The translations under genes and the position numbers were made by a program. 64,000 bases of DNA from Rhyzopertha dominica (Eukaryota > Arthropoda > Insecta > Coleoptera > Bostrichidae), in contig QCXZ01000137.1 of assembly GCA_025024175.1 (NCBI GenBank), positions 19,840,001-19,904,000 of the forward strand, given 5' to 3'. Shown here piece after piece: positions 13,135 through 26,400 of the stretch; positions within the stretch are counted from its first letter, which is position 1; each line of letters starts with the position of its first letter. The notes under the pieces are model-generated. The model saw only the letters and a program-made list of their open reading frames with translations. It was not told where the DNA came from and ran no database searches.

Positions 13135-14580
13135 TTAATTGCCCTCATCAAAAATTCTTTGACTTTCAGAATCCGTGTCACTACTTTCGTAAGTAGGCGT
13201 AAACGGCTTCATTCTGTCAGCAGTGCTGACACCACGGTACCTTTTATGCGCACGTTTTGAACCTGGTAGGTCCTCTACAACGTATCTGTCATGAGCCAGT
13301 ATCTCTTTTACTGTGTAAGGGCCACTATACTTTGGAACCAACTTACTACTCTTGCCATTGTTGGCAACATTAGCCTTCTTCAGGATCACAAGGTCTCCTA
13401 CTTCGTACTCATGAGCTCGTTTTCGTTTTGCGTCAAAGCAGGCCTTTTGCCGTGCTTGCGCGTGACCTATTCGTGACTCGGCTTCTTTACGAGTTTTCTC
13501 GATATCATCTATTACCATATCGTCAGCTACGGTTAAACTCAAAAATGAGTCATTTAACCCTCTAGGTCTATAGCCAAGTAGTAGTTCGTAGGGCCTTTTC
13601 CCAGTCGAACTGTTCTGAACAGAGTTTATACCAAATACGACAGAGCTTATCGTATCATCCCATTTCCTCTTATCGTCGTGAGTTGTTAAGATAGCGTTCA
13701 ACAGAGTCCTATTGTATCTTTCAACTTGTCCGTTGGCACGTGGTGTAGCTGTCGCATTAAACACAAGCTTTATGCCCAGGTCTTTTGCGTATGCCACAAA
13801 AACTTTGCTCGTGAAGCTAGATCCTCTATCGCATATGATGCGCCTAGGGACCCCAAACGTTTTGAAAGTCCCCTCCAAGAAGTCTATGACTGGCTTAGTT
13901 TTTGTACTTTTTACAGGCTTAGCAAACAGAAATTTCGTGAAGGCGTCTACAGCTACAATTAGATACGAATTGCCTTTGCTACTTTTGACAAAGGGTCCTA
14001 AGTGATCTATATGCATGGTATCCATAGGCACTGATGATTTCTCTATTGAATGCAGAAATCCTTCCTTCCTCCCTGAAGGTGCTTTATTGTAAGCACATGC
14101 TAAACAAGCTTTGATGTAACGATCAACGTATTTCTTCATTCTTGGGAACCAATAACTATTCTTAATACTGTTCAGAGTCTTTTCTGCTGCAAAATGTCCC
14201 ATATTATCATGGTGATACATGGTCACCACTCTCCTAGCTGCCTTGGGAACATACCATTTCAGTCCTTCAGGTGTTTTCCTATAGAGCCTATTGTCTTTTA
14301 CCGCGTAATCTTTATGAATTTGCTTCTCTTCGGCATCGCAAGGTTTCCTTGCAAGAATTTCAAGCAAATATCTGCAATGTTCGTCAATTATTTGGGTCGC
14401 TAACACCCAATCTTCGCGAGTAATATCAACTTGTAATACGTCGATATCTTTGAGTGGATGGTGATCTTCAACAGGATTTCGACTTAGTGCGTCTACATGA
14501 CCCATTCTCAGACCTGCCCGATACTCCACAGAGAAATTAAACTCTTGCGTAATGAGCCACCACCTTGCAATTCTAGGAAA
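13135..14580 (-). pseudogene. pol: Pol C-terminal part: end of RNase H region and integrase
   Basis: A 464-codon open frame (13135-14529), open a little further upstream to about 14580, encodes the integrase part of a gypsy polyprotein. Counting from its Met, a zinc-binding HHCC-type region lies at about residues 106-145 with CLAC at 142-145. The catalytic triad is visible as D175, D234 and E270, with 35 residues between the last two as in retroviral-type integrases. A GPY motif at 403-405 marks the C-terminal module. The protein ends in an acidic Ser/Asp/Glu-rich tail. No chromodomain is seen. It would be made as part of Gag-Pol and inserts the cDNA into the genome. It is out of frame with the preceding RNase H segment by one base near an A/T run. 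Confidence 0.92.
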
Positions 14581-14800
14581 TTAGATCTCGTTTTGTCATT
14601 GTTGTTCGTAGCGCACTGCAGTCGGTAACAACTTTAAACTGCAATCCCAAAAGGTACACGCGAAATCTTTGCAGCGAGCAGACAACCGCTAGAGCCTCCA
14701 GTTCGTAGGAGTGGTACCTTTGCTCTTCCTTGGTGGTTTGCCTACTAAAGTACCAAACAGGCCTTAGTCTCCCGTCTGACTGTTTTTGTAATGAATGCCA
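14573..14800 (-). pseudogene. pol: Pol middle segment: RNase H domain in a shifted frame
   Basis: After the upstream Pol frame closes at 14764, the RNase H sequence continues in a different frame through this segment. It carries the conserved YHSYELEALAVV block and VVTDCSAL, the latter containing a catalytic Asp of the family. The frame closes at 14573, where KRDLI is followed by a premature stop; the sequence just beyond continues in the third segment's frame. The two breaks at about 14795 and 14580 lie only about 215 bp apart. The normal product would degrade RNA in RNA/DNA hybrids during reverse transcription. I infer single-base indels rather than programmed shifts, because both interrupt one domain. 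Confidence 0.85.
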
Positions 14801-17490
14801 CCTAGACCGACCTTTGAAGCATCCGTGTGAACTTCGGTTTCTAATTTGTGGTCGTAAATGGCAAGAACTGGTCTTCCAATTAAGATCTTTTTGAGCTTTT
14901 CGAATGCCTCGTGTTGTTCCTTGCCCCATTCAAATTTTGCTTCTTTTCTTGTTAAAGAAGTTAACGGCCGTGCTAGTTGAGCAAAACTCTTTACGTATTT
15001 TCGAAAGTAGCTACATAGACCAACAAACTGTCGAACTTGGTGTACGTTTTCGGGAGAAGGAAATTCTTTAACAGCCTTGATTTTTGCAGTGCCGGGCCGT
15101 ATACCCTCGGCACTGATCTCGTGACCAAGGTAGTCTATCCTTTCTTGGAAAAATTGACACTTTATCAACCGTAGAGTAACACCGGCATTCCGTAAAGTTT
15201 CAAACACGTCACCAAGAGCTATTAGGCCAAATGTAAAGCTCGTGGACGGTACAAGTATGTCGTCCATATATGCTAGTGCCGTTGAAAATCGCATAGTACC
15301 AAGTATTTGATTAATAGTTCTTTGGAACACTGCAGGAGCGTTCACTAGACCAAAGGGCATTCTACGATACTCATATTGACCGTCGGGAGTCACAAACGCT
15401 GTCTTTTGTCTAGAACCTTCCGCCATTCTTATCTGATGGTATCCACTAGCCATATCTAGGGTAGTGAAATATTTGCATCCCCTTAACATTTCCAGGTGAT
15501 CGTCTACCCTCGGCATTGGATAGCAGTCCTTAACCGTCTTGGCATTCAACATTCGATAGTCCACACACATTCTCGTTTCTCCGTTTTTCTTTTTGACAAG
15601 AACAATCGGGCTGGAATAAGGTGAATTCGACTCCTGGATAACGTTAGCTTCTAGAAGACCATTTACCAATTCGCGCACTTTTTCTCTCTCATTAAGAGAT
15701 AAACGATAAGGCCTATACGTCACAGGTCTATCATCAGTGAGCTGAATGGTCATCTCAGTATTTTTAATTTCACCTAGCTCCTTGGTATTTTGCGCAAAAC
15801 AATCTCGATATTTATTTAACAGCAATAAAAGTTTTAATGAATCCGCTTTAGAAATATTATGTGGCATGTGACTGTACAAATCTGCCATACTGAATTTTTT
15901 GAGCTTAACAACGTCAACTTGAAGAACACTCACCTGTGGGTCAGCATCGAGAGTGCAGGGACGTCCCCGTGCCATGACTTTACCCTTTTCGAAACGAATA
16001 GTTTGTCCAGATGCGTTTAAAACGGATACCTTCGCTGCGGACGCTGACGTCACACATCTGGCAACTATGCATTCCTTCATGGGTTCATATGAATGCCTCA
16101 GATCCACGAAAATATCTCCCTCATAGGTGTCGCGGGATGTGCAGCTTATTATGCATACGTGATTTGGAGGTATCTCGACGTCGGTGCTTGACAGAAGTGT
16201 AATTTTCTGTGGGGGTAGTGCCTCGATCTGTTGTAGCTCTGCCATTTCTGAATTAAATATTCGAGCAGATCCATTTCGTAATACCATAATAGCATCTGCT
16301 TGGTTTAAGACAGATCTTCCGATCAAAATTGGCATGCTTTGGTGGGTATCTGTCACAATCAAAACTGGTACTTTAGTTTCGAGGAGATCTACCCTCAGGT
16401 TGATTTCGGTATCCGTAGTTCCCAAAACTTTAGATGTGCCTCCGCCATATCCGTTCACGCATATGTTAGTGTCGGACCAAGCAAGTCCAACTCTTTTGGC
16501 ATCGCTTTCTCGCATAATTACAACCTCGCTACCAGAATCTACAAATCCTGGAATATGATACCCATTTATTGTACAAGTTACGTAATAACCATCCGTGTTT
16601 GATGTTGAACGTGTTTCACACATCAAAGCTTTACGTGATTTATTTTTGTAACAGTTCTCAGACGTATGACCTAACTTCTTACAGACAGAGCATTCCTGCC
16701 GTGACTTAGAACAATTGGATTGAATATGGCCAAATTGTTTACAGTTGTAACACTTTCCTCTTCTAAGAGTGCGCCTCTGCTCGGGTTTGTCCATAGTTTG
16801 TCGTCGTTCATGTTTGCAAGAAAAATCGGGTTTTGGACGTTCTTTTGTAACTGTCAGCGTTGCCAAATAATCACTACATAGGCTTTCCGGTGTGAGATAT
16901 CTTCCCACTTTAGCACCAGACTGTATAGCGCTATCCGGAATCCCATCTATTATCATAGCAACAGCATTTTTGCCTGATATTTCACATTGGCGGAGTAGCT
17001 GCATCTTTCCAAAATAATATTCTGTCCAAGATTCGTCGGGTAATTTGTGGCGACGAATAAGCCTTTTAAGAGCCATAGGAAAATCTTGGTGGTCTGGGAA
17101 CGCTTGTGTTAACGCATTCTTCCATTCGGTCCACGAGTATTTGTAATTATCTAGGTTGTTGTACCACGTTTTGGCTAACCCAGAAAGTCTCGACTTCATG
17201 TGATAGATGGTGGTCTTTTCGTCCCATCTATTTATTTGAGTCAATTGATCTATTTTGTCGAGCCATTTTCGACAGTTTCCATTTGTATTGCCGGGATCGA
17301 ATTCCGGGATGCAATCAGGCCGAATAGAGACTCCAGTGACCCCGCGCTCACTATCATTCTGTAACAGCTGGTTCACCAGCTCCTCCAACTGCCTGATGCG
17401 TTTTTGTGATTCGCTTTCCTCTCTGCTACGTATAGCAGAGCTACCGCTTTCCGCAACGTCTGCGTCGACGGTACCGTTCCCTCAGGTTCA
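14764..17490 (-). pseudogene. gag-pol: Gag-Pol segment: capsid, zinc knuckles, protease, reverse transcriptase, start of RNase H
   Basis: An 874-codon open frame with Met at 17388. The same frame is open upstream to about 17490 and there encodes a short charged coiled-coil-like segment. By residue from that Met, a Gag capsid-like region spans about 25-180, and two CX2CX4HX4C knuckles lie at 213-226 and 233-246. The aspartic protease has DSG at 284-286 and an ILIGR motif near 355. The reverse transcriptase spans about 555-760 with YMDD at 707-710. RNase H begins with its first Asp at about 856. Gag and Pol share one frame with no stop between them. The frame is lost at about 14795. Gag packages the RNA; protease matures the polyprotein; RT copies it. 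Confidence 0.93.
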
Positions 17491-17998
17491 CGTTCAGGCT
17501 TGCTGAATTCGAGGCTGATTCATTCTGTGACCTTTCGTACATAATATTATTATGTAAGTTGCTCGGAGTGATGCTTGCGATGTTTAAGACGTCATCACTG
17601 CGTCCCGAACCTTCTCGGCTCCCTGAATGCCTCCGGCAGGTCGCTTGTGCTCGGGGCTCCCTTTGGGCTTTCGCTCCTTTAGGTTCTGGGGTGTCCGACC
17701 TAACCAGGGACCCCCGTTCAACAGGAAGTTCCCGTTGTCTATCACGAGAGGATGTTACGTTTACACTCTCTCGTTTTTCGTTGAGCGATATGCGGCTCGC
17801 GTGCTTCAGCCTTGTTTTCTTGCCCTGCCGTTTGTAGCGACCACGGTTACTACTACTTGTAGTGCTACTCGAGCAAGAACTACTTGTAGAGGTCGTTGAC
17901 CTACTACTACTAGTACTAGAGCTACTTCTTTGCCTACGTCGACGCTTACCCATTTTAGCCGGCGTTTTGGAATTAAATAAATCCACACTAAACAGCAC
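17441..17998 (-). pseudogene. gag: Gag N-terminal segment, Ser/Arg-rich
   Basis: A 185-codon open frame begins about 54 bases inside the 5' LTR boundary. A Met at 17953, starting MGKRRRRQ, is a more natural start than the first Met. The segment has an Arg cluster followed by a Ser/Thr-rich run (about residues 23-50), then a polar, probably disordered stretch. It closes at 17441 in an Arg-rich frame that looks out of register: the neighbouring frame continues as a charged helix leading directly into the Gag-Pol segment. I therefore read it as the true Gag start cut off by an indel near 17450-17490. A separate small ORF1 is the alternative. Confidence 0.7.
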
Positions 17999-18051
17999 AA
18001 ACTTAACTTCACCAGTCTCTTCGGATAGAGCGTTACATCCCGCCGCTGCTC

Positions 18052-18279
18052 TATAACACTTACGGTTTCAAAATTAGTATATTAACCAACTAAATGTACA
18101 TAGATATAGAACACTAATAATAATAATAAATGAACTAGCTCTGCATCGACCAACCGTGCCAACGCAAAGTGCAGTAATAATCCTCCGCCTCCAGCAGGCT
18201 CCCTGTTATATCAGCATTTATGCTGACGTTTGCTGACGATTACGCATTATTACCAAACATCTTAACAACGGGTGTAACA
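18052..18279 (-). repeat. 5' LTR of the gypsy element
   Basis: This is the right copy of the direct repeat and would carry the promoter of the minus-strand element. A TGATATAACA stretch in element orientation could serve as a TATA-like site, but this is only a resemblance. It is followed by the right target-site copy TTTG at 18280-18283. Confidence 0.95.
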
Positions 18280-18283
18280 TTTG

Positions 18284-20017
18284 TTTCCTCTTTTCCCACC
18301 AACTTCATAAACTTTTTAAGTTTAACAACAATTTAGCTTAAAACTGACGAGCCGCCTTTGCTCTTATCTTACCGAGCATGTTTTCAGACGATAAATAAAC
18401 ATGAGACACTCTAGTCCCGTGTGACACATGTCCCTAGGCATTCTATAACGCAAAAATAGCCCGGTATCCGTCGAAAATAGCGCGCTGGCTAAGTGGCTGT
18501 TCTTATGTCATCAGGTCGTACGCAATTTCTGTAGTAAATGTTCCGCGGATTTGTCACGTTGATCGTCGTCGTCAGTTCTATTAGCGGCCTCATTTGAGAC
18601 GGGGAATGGACGAAAATGCTGGGAGTGATTGATCGTTTAATGACCGGATGAAAAAGTCACTCCTCCGGATGGGTTCTTCTACGGAGAAAAGATTTTTCTT
18701 AAGGAAGCGGACTGTTCCAAAAATACATAGGCAACGACTGACGAGATTATTTTAGCAGCAGTTTAAGACTTCATGTAGCTTTTGTATACAGTTGCTGATC
18801 TGGCACCTCCACCATTTATAATTATCGTTAACGGATAGTTTTACAAAAGAATGCTCTGTTTTTACTTCACTTACTCGCATTATGAAGCTTCAGGAAGTAT
18901 TTCTCTTCTAATGGCATTCACTTTTTTTATTGGCATCGACAGAAAAATCGGTGAACAAGACATTCGCGAACCTCACAGTCCATTATTTCGGAAACCATAG
19001 CATATATGAGTATAGGAAAATGAAGTTCCTGTATGAAAGAAAAAAGAAGACTTAAAGAGCAAAGTATATTAACTTTAAGCGTATATGTTGTGATTATCTA
19101 CCGATTTGCTTTCACTAAAAATGTCGAGCTTCTGTATGGGCGCTAGAATAGCTTGCAGTAGGCTAGTTATTATATTGGAATTCAAACTCGTTTAAAACTC
19201 TTTCTTTGCATTTACCTTTAACTATTATGATGTGATTTCTGGTCTCTGCCTTGATTCCTTTAACAATAGAAGAACACGGAAGATGTATAATGCTTTTTTG
19301 AGATTTAGACTGTGCTAAGAATTAAATTAAGTATCAAGTATCATGCAGTGTGCGATATAGATGGTTGGATGATTGAATATAGATCAACAAATATAACCTG
19401 ATCAAGACAACGTCGTAAGTGTACAGAAATAGATATCGCAAAATTTATTACGCTGAATCTGAATTTTTGAACATGTACACATCAGGCAGTTTCTGATGCA
19501 AAATATTTGTTGAACAAAGGTATATTTTTTAATGGTTACGTTTAACAGTTAGTAGGTTGGATTGACTGTAGTAGTTATTTGGCGATTAATTTACAAGTAA
19601 ATGAGCTTATTTGTATGTTACAATAATTCATACAAGAACCTACATTTCGCTTGGGTGTCAGCGTTGTTGGCAATTTTTACCACATCCAGGCGTGAATACA
19701 GAGGGATGGGGGTTCCGACCAAAAACTTTATTTTAACTAATATCAAATTTAAAATCATCATCACTATATACCTGTGTAGAAGAATCATTATTAACTCATC
19801 ACTACCTAAGTATACTATATCTATCAATTGTAGGAGTATTTCACTGGAAATCACCTACTATAGTAAGATAGCGGGATTTGATCAAACGGCTTAAAAGTTG
19901 AGCCCCAGTCCTCTAGCGCTTTGCGTGACAAATCAATAATGAGACGTATACAACGTGCTTCCCAAGTAATCTGAAATATAGTTGAATGCTAATCTGTGAT
20001 TTAATTATTATAAACCT
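18284..20017. other. No gene recognised; 18330-18680 richer in GC
   Basis: The first 400 bp after the gypsy insertion have more CpG and fewer A/T runs than the surroundings and may be conserved regulatory DNA; this is an impression from composition only. The rest is AT-rich with no supported feature. Confidence 0.4.
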
Positions 20018-20471
20018 AAAAATTCCTATAAACATGCGTGATAAGTTTAGTGGTTATTGAGATATTGTGTGTTGATTTTTTTTAAATTACTTTAATAGAA
20101 GTAGTATTGTTATANTATGTCNACTTGTAATTAACATGCGAGCTCCCAGTCGATGTCTATCCGATTTCCGAATCCATTAGANATAGGCAGTAGCGTTGCG
20201 AATAACGTTACGACCTTCTACGGTTCGATTTTGGAGATCTTCTNAATTTACAGTCGGGATTTGTGTTGTATATCCCCACACACTTAAGTACAGAAGATTG
20301 TGATCAGGTAATCTTGGAGGCAAGTATAATTATTGAGATCGCCGTCCTATCCAATGGTTTACTTCACTAGTTATTTTAACTTACAGCCAAAGCATGTTAA
20401 TTACAAAAAAAAACAACACTCCGTATTTCAATAACGACAAAACGTATTACGCATATTTATAGGAACTCTTA
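20018..20471. mobile_element. Foldback/MITE-like element with about 80-bp inverted arms
   Basis: The left arm (about 20018-20100) contains TTCCTATAAACATGCG and GTTATTGAGATA. The right arm (about 20388-20471) carries the same blocks inverted (CGCATATTTATAGGAA, TATTTCAATAAC), both next to an A- or T-run. The arms differ by roughly a quarter of bases, so the element is old. The 290-bp interior has four ambiguous bases and no coding frame. Confidence 0.65.
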
Positions 20472-23400
20472 GAATATGTATTATATAGACAAATGCGCAA
20501 TCGAATCAACCTAAGCAAAGTATAGTAGCGAATTTCAAACTAAATCTAGTAGAGCAATGTTTGAAAGCAAAAGTAATGTTATTTTCCCAATAGACATGCA
20601 ATAATTTCAAATTTATAGTTAAAATGCAGAAGTTTATGGGTTTAAAAACAACCAAAGATGGTGAAATATATACAGTATGAAGGCAGCACTATCCACAATA
20701 CATAAGTTATAACTAATACGTAAATACGGTTGGCCAGTTAACGCTAATATCCTGAATTTGAATTCCCACAACTAATGAAAGTGGTAGCGTTGGCTTTAAA
20801 AATTGTAAGAATAAGAACTGAAAACTCCTGTACTTAAGGCCTTGCGTCGAAAATCTAGGTCATAAGCGTACAGAAGAAGTTTAGATAGTTTCATGGATTT
20901 TTTGAATAAAAAATAATTTTTTTGCATACAGTGTAAAATGATTCACTAGCATCCATTGAAGCATCTTCGTTAAAAGTTGTAGAAAAGTTAACTTTGGCAT
21001 TATGTGAGTCATTTGGTCGATATCGACAGATTTGAATTTATAACTCTTTCACCTTGTTTCTTAGTGTTAGCGTTGTCTGAATATTATTCAGACAACAGTG
21101 TTAGTGTTAGTTTTTGTCAGCTTTAGAGGGTTGTAGTATAGTAAGTCGCCTGGTTACGATCATCAAGGTTGGAGCGAAGTAGCCTCTTCAGCTCTTCAGC
21201 ATATGTTTATTTGTTAGTTAATGCAGACTTGTTTTCTGGTGTTAGAATCTCATATTGTGGAATTTGTTGCGTTCTTAAAAATAGATTTGTAAGAGAAACG
21301 AATGCGCGAAAGTGATTCCAGTTTTACGTTTTCCTATTATACTGTTTCAAAAATATGTCAATGTGTCTAATTAAGTTCATGAATACATTATAAGAAATAA
21401 ATGATTTTGAACCGTTTATATATATACATATTGAAAACAGTCGAATACCTATCTCTTATGAATGGAAATAAAAAACATTCTTTACAAATTAAAAAATGCA
21501 ACACTAATATACCAACAATGCTATACCTAGTTTTCTGGTGATCGGCTCACTCCAGATAGCTAGGTAGGGTTACATGCAGATAATATAATATAAATCTATA
21601 TTTATAAAAGTTCACCAAAATAATTATTTACATTTTTTGAATACCTAAATAATTTTCGTTGACCGTTACTATACTATGAATATGATGTCGCATACGAGGT
21701 GGAAAGCTAACTCCTTGTATATTAGTGAGTCTTGGTGTTTGTTATGTTTGTTAAATCTTTGTAGCAAATCATTATTATTTTATTTTTAACTAAATAAATG
21801 CCACTAGATGCACTAGTGGTTTTCAAATCATCAGATTTATTAACTTTTGCGAAGAATTCACCAGAAAATCGTAACCTGGAGAAGAAAGCTCACGACCCTA
21901 CAACATCTCTGTTCACCGTAGCAATCGACAGGTTTTATCAAAGAACATTCAATCTGTTTCTAGTATATCAAATAGTAGATATATAAGCGCCAAACATTCA
22001 GTCAGACAATAATTACGTCGTGCGTTTTAGATATGTACATGCTGTAAAAGTGTTCGTGAAATATTCAACCTTCTGGACAAAAAAAATACTACAAAACACT
22101 GTTACAAAAGTCTAATATGTTTTTGTGAAACTCAGATTTTATTTTATATTGGCATTAAATATTAATTATTACACTGTTCCATTTATCAAAATATTATTGA
22201 AAACCACTTCATATAAAACTGATAATAATAAACTAACTTTTACAGCTTTAACTACAGAGAAAAAAATTTATGATCAACTGTAACTAAACGTTAGTTGTAG
22301 ATAGGTCCGTCGACTGATTGTAGAAAAAACACTACAGTTGGAGGACAAGTTGTATATTTCTTTATTACAATCACGGACAACTTCTTTACATTTTTCCGAA
22401 CTGAAACTGTGATACAATTAGCATACACACAAAGATTAAAATGAATAATACCTGACACCAGGCCACAAACGCTCAATCCACGAGGCTGTCGACACAGAAA
22501 AGAATTTGTTGGTTTATCTCAAGTTCACACACATGATGACAAGTTTTTAATATTTCACCTGGACAATGGACATAGTAGGCCATCCACAGTTAAAGTTGTG
22601 AAGTTCAGTTAGTTTACCAACAGTTTACATTTTTCAAATAATTTTGGTACATAACTTAACAATACACGTAAAGCTGTCTCCAAACAAGTAGCAATAGTAG
22701 ATCTTTTTCAGAAATGTTATAGAGATATGTATAACATCCGATTCGAAATTTCCGAACTATCGCTGGCAATCAATGCAGTCTCTTTGAATGAATAACGAGA
22801 GCCACTACATCACATCGTAGTTCCTCAGCGAAGCCACAAATCGTCCAAAACAATGCTCGTTTCAGCACCCAGGCTATAAAGCCTGGCTTTTAGATCCTGT
22901 AGTTAAGATCTTGCTTAAAATAAATCTGTATCTATCTCTGTCGTTTGCACAGCGTAACCGCAGTTTCATTTGGGTTGCGACCTACGCTGTATCGGCGCTA
23001 AGGTGTTTCATTCGGCGATGTTCAGTTTTTCAAAACGGGAGCTGGCGATCGGCCACTTTAAACCGTTCGATTGGTCCTTGTGGTTATCGAGAGTGAATGT
23101 GATACGTCGGTATTGTTAATGAAGTGAATTCTAGTAGGATTTTGCATTTCAACGTATGAAATTGTTTGAGGTTGTAAACATGCATTTGATATTGGGATGA
23201 TTTCCACACTACTCGTGAACTCAATTTAATTTTATCGGAATCAGAAATAACATGTTAAAGTTTTTCCTTTTAACAAAAATATTCATTTAGTTGGTGACAA
23301 ATATACAAACATAATTATTTGAGGTTGATGTTCGGTTAATTGATATAAAGGGCCCAAAATGACATCAAAAAATTAACATGCTTAATTTTCTACCACATAG

Positions 23401-26400
23401 TTATTGCGACTGATTTAATGATTTGCAATTGATTGGTTATGGATAAAGTACACGTCGCAGTAACATTTAACGACAATGAAAGTTATTTTTAGTCTGGCAG
23501 AAATACGAGAGTGTAAACTTGGCACATAATGTCTTCCAACTAAACATCAAAGATGACAGTGCAGAGGCGTTTACCAGCATTTGGTTTTTGCGACCTTGGT
23601 AAAAGTTGTTTGCTATTTGCTTAAAATTTCAGGTATGAATTTTTTATACGTAGTGTGTTATTTTAACTCCTGATTCTCGTTTCATTCCAATTAAAGTCTT
23701 GGTTTTGGACCACTGTAACCGATACGGTAGAGATCACGAAATTTTTAACACCTGATTGCTTTCTTCTGAACAAAAGGTACATAATTAAAAAAAAATGTTT
23801 TAATCGAATTTCGACAGTATTTATTTTTACAGTATCCTACATCGTTTCTCCCTATGTAAAAGAATGTCAACTTATATCGTTCTCTTGCCTGTAGACAAAC
23901 TTATCTTCCACTTAGTGAGAGGGAAATGGGTAAATGTCATCAGAGAAAAGTTGTTGTGTCGGTATCGGATGAATCCATTTTGTTTTAAACTTATATTAGG
24001 TTGAAAAGCAGTTGTATGCAAATTACGCATACTGTAGTGCACTGATGCACAGTTAACTTAACAGCTACCTGAAATCAAGTACCTTAAATAAAGTTATTGA
24101 AAATCTTGACATACCTCTTTATATTATACCCCCCTCTTGCAGTAAGCTTAGAATTTGAAATTATTTTGGTTTATCTTTACCTCACTTTTAGTCATAAAAA
24201 TGTTGAGCTGCCTTAGAGATATTGCCGTTATCAACGCATAATGTGATACTTAATTTTTAGTTGCCTGTAAACTGAGTTTTGAGCTCGAACAGTGTAAAAT
24301 AAACAAAAGCAGTTCTACAAATCTTGTTTTCGGCTCCATTGAAGATAATATTTTATTTCTCCTCTACTGTACTATTTGGTCTCCGTTTTAATACCTCATT
24401 AAGTACTTCTAGGTGATATGTTATTAAAAATGAGTACTATTGTAAAACTTACGTTGTAGATTCCTTCAAAACTGCAAATAAAATTAACAATAGCCTTGAC
24501 GAACTAAATCTGTATAAAAAGGTTATTGTGAATTCACATTTCAACGAAGTGACACTAAAATAAAGATCATTTCAGAATAAGCCATCATTTTTATCTTTTC
24601 GATGTGTTCCAGAAGATTAAAAATGGCTGTCTAAAAAATAATGCATTGTTCAGTATAGAACATCTAAGTGCAAAGTCGTCAATTATTTTATTTCTTTATG
24701 AATCAAAAATTTAAAGATACCTTTTGTGGATATTTGAAATTTGTTTCAGAAATTATCAGTAATGTTTATTTTCCATAGAGCCGTACCACTATTTTAGTCT
24801 AATATAATGAATTATCAAGTACCAGTACATTTCCCACTGTTTGCGTAACATAGCGTCTAATAATGTGTACTAAAGTTCGTTAGAACGTCTCTACTAAAAC
24901 AATGAACAACTCTTAGAATGTGGATTTTCACCGCTTATCAAATGCATGTTTAGTCAGGTTTCGTAAAGCTGTCCTCTTAATGCGAACATGCCGAAATATT
25001 TATATCATTTCAAATATAACACCAGTGTTTTCAAAGTGACAGACAGGCGCTTCAAGAGAAAAATCCCTTGTCACCAAATTTCAACGAAATCCCTGATTGG
25101 TATTCCGGAGATATGCTATTTTTGCACCAGGGGCCATAAGCCAAACATAAAATCCTGTTCCTGTGTTGCTCATGTAGGTCACGTTTTTGACNGGAAGTTA
25201 TATTTTACGATAAGTTTTTTTAGAAAATAGCTGCTACATTCAAATAGGTGAAAATAGAATTCACTACGAGACACATCTAGCCGCAATTTGAAAGCATACT
25301 GAATTCGATAAACTCGACTGCCGTGTTTATATTGGACTTGTCCGTGTTATTGCTATAAGGCACCAGTAAACATATTGAACGTTTTTACATGTTGTATATC
25401 CATCAGTTCAGTTTCGCAATTTTGGCGAGCTGAGTGGGACAAAAATAACAGATGTCTAGAGTCGGGCAAACAATTCGCTTTTTATAGTGTTGCAAAAGCG
25501 TACATAGCGTAGGTATTCGTATAAAATCAAGTTCAAAGAAACACTTTCGTAGCCAAAGTCACGAAACCGCATTTCAAATTAAAATCTAATTTTAGCATAC
25601 CCTATATATAATAAAATACGTATGTAGCAATTTAGTTGGCTTGGTAACTGTACATTTTAATACTGATTTTGTAAGTTATTCTGAAAATTAAATTAAATTA
25701 AAAAATACAGTACAATTTAAAAGTACAGCGTTTTCTTGATTTTTTTATGTCAACACTGACTAAATTTTGGAGCTTGGCACAATTTTGTTTATGATCGTTC
25801 ACAGTATAAATTCTTAATATAAATTTTGTAATCAATCCTTCTAAGGAATCTCTTATTTTCAGTGCAAATTCTGTATGGCACGAGAGTATTCAATATCGGG
25901 TTCGCCTTTACCACGATAAATATTTAGTACATATTCTGAAATGTTAAAGTTGTTCTAGTTTAAGCTACAACGAAATGCCATACTATGATGTAAACAAAGC
26001 AAATTAAATCAAACGTTGCGATTTTGGATTTATCGACGATATTAATCGAGAAGCAAATATACGTTGTCAGGTACAATATTATCACGCAATAGGTATTTTA
26101 CATATGTGGGTTAAACAAAACGATTTCTCTCCTGATGAACTTTAGTAAATAAATCACAAATACCTTTGTGTAAATCTTGTCAATAGCCATAGCCAACAGT
26201 CATTAGGAATGCAATTCGTTTAGTTTCACTATGTTTGCGCATTAAAATGAAACTTATTAAATTAACCTTCTAATTTACTGAAAAGCACTTCAAACTACCA
26301 TGAAAAAAGAAATAACTGAAGTCGCTTTACCTTTTTTGTAGAATTAGCATCAATTTAATAAAAACCAATGCTGACACCTACATAACCTACCTTGATAGAG

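Larger units (their letters stand above)
12659..18279 (-). mobile_element. Ty3/gypsy LTR retrotransposon, complete structure, frame-broken
   Basis: Two direct repeats of 228 bp, at 12659-12886 and 18052-18279, look identical base for base and bound a 5.6-kb element read on the minus strand. TTTG at 12655-12658 and 18280-18283 is the expected 4-bp target duplication. Internal order is Gag, protease, reverse transcriptase, RNase H, integrase, the Ty3/gypsy order; there is no envelope frame after integrase. Identical LTRs indicate a recent insertion. Three frame breaks, near 17450, near 14795 and near 14580, mean this copy cannot make its full product as written. No clear tRNA primer-binding site starting TGG or polypurine tract was found. 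In element orientation the LTRs begin TGTTACAC and end GTGTTATA, so the usual terminal CA is absent. Confidence 0.95.

Noticed and set aside
13291..17506. Several plus-strand frames inside the gypsy element
   Set aside because: They are opposite-strand shadows of Gag-Pol.
17559..17899. Plus-strand frames opposite Gag
   Set aside because: They are shadows of the minus-strand Gag frame, with composition forced by its Ser/Arg codons.
22869..22888. Short hairpin CCAGGC-TATAAA-GCCTGG
   Set aside because: A 6-bp stem alone is expected by chance; no terminator or structured RNA context.
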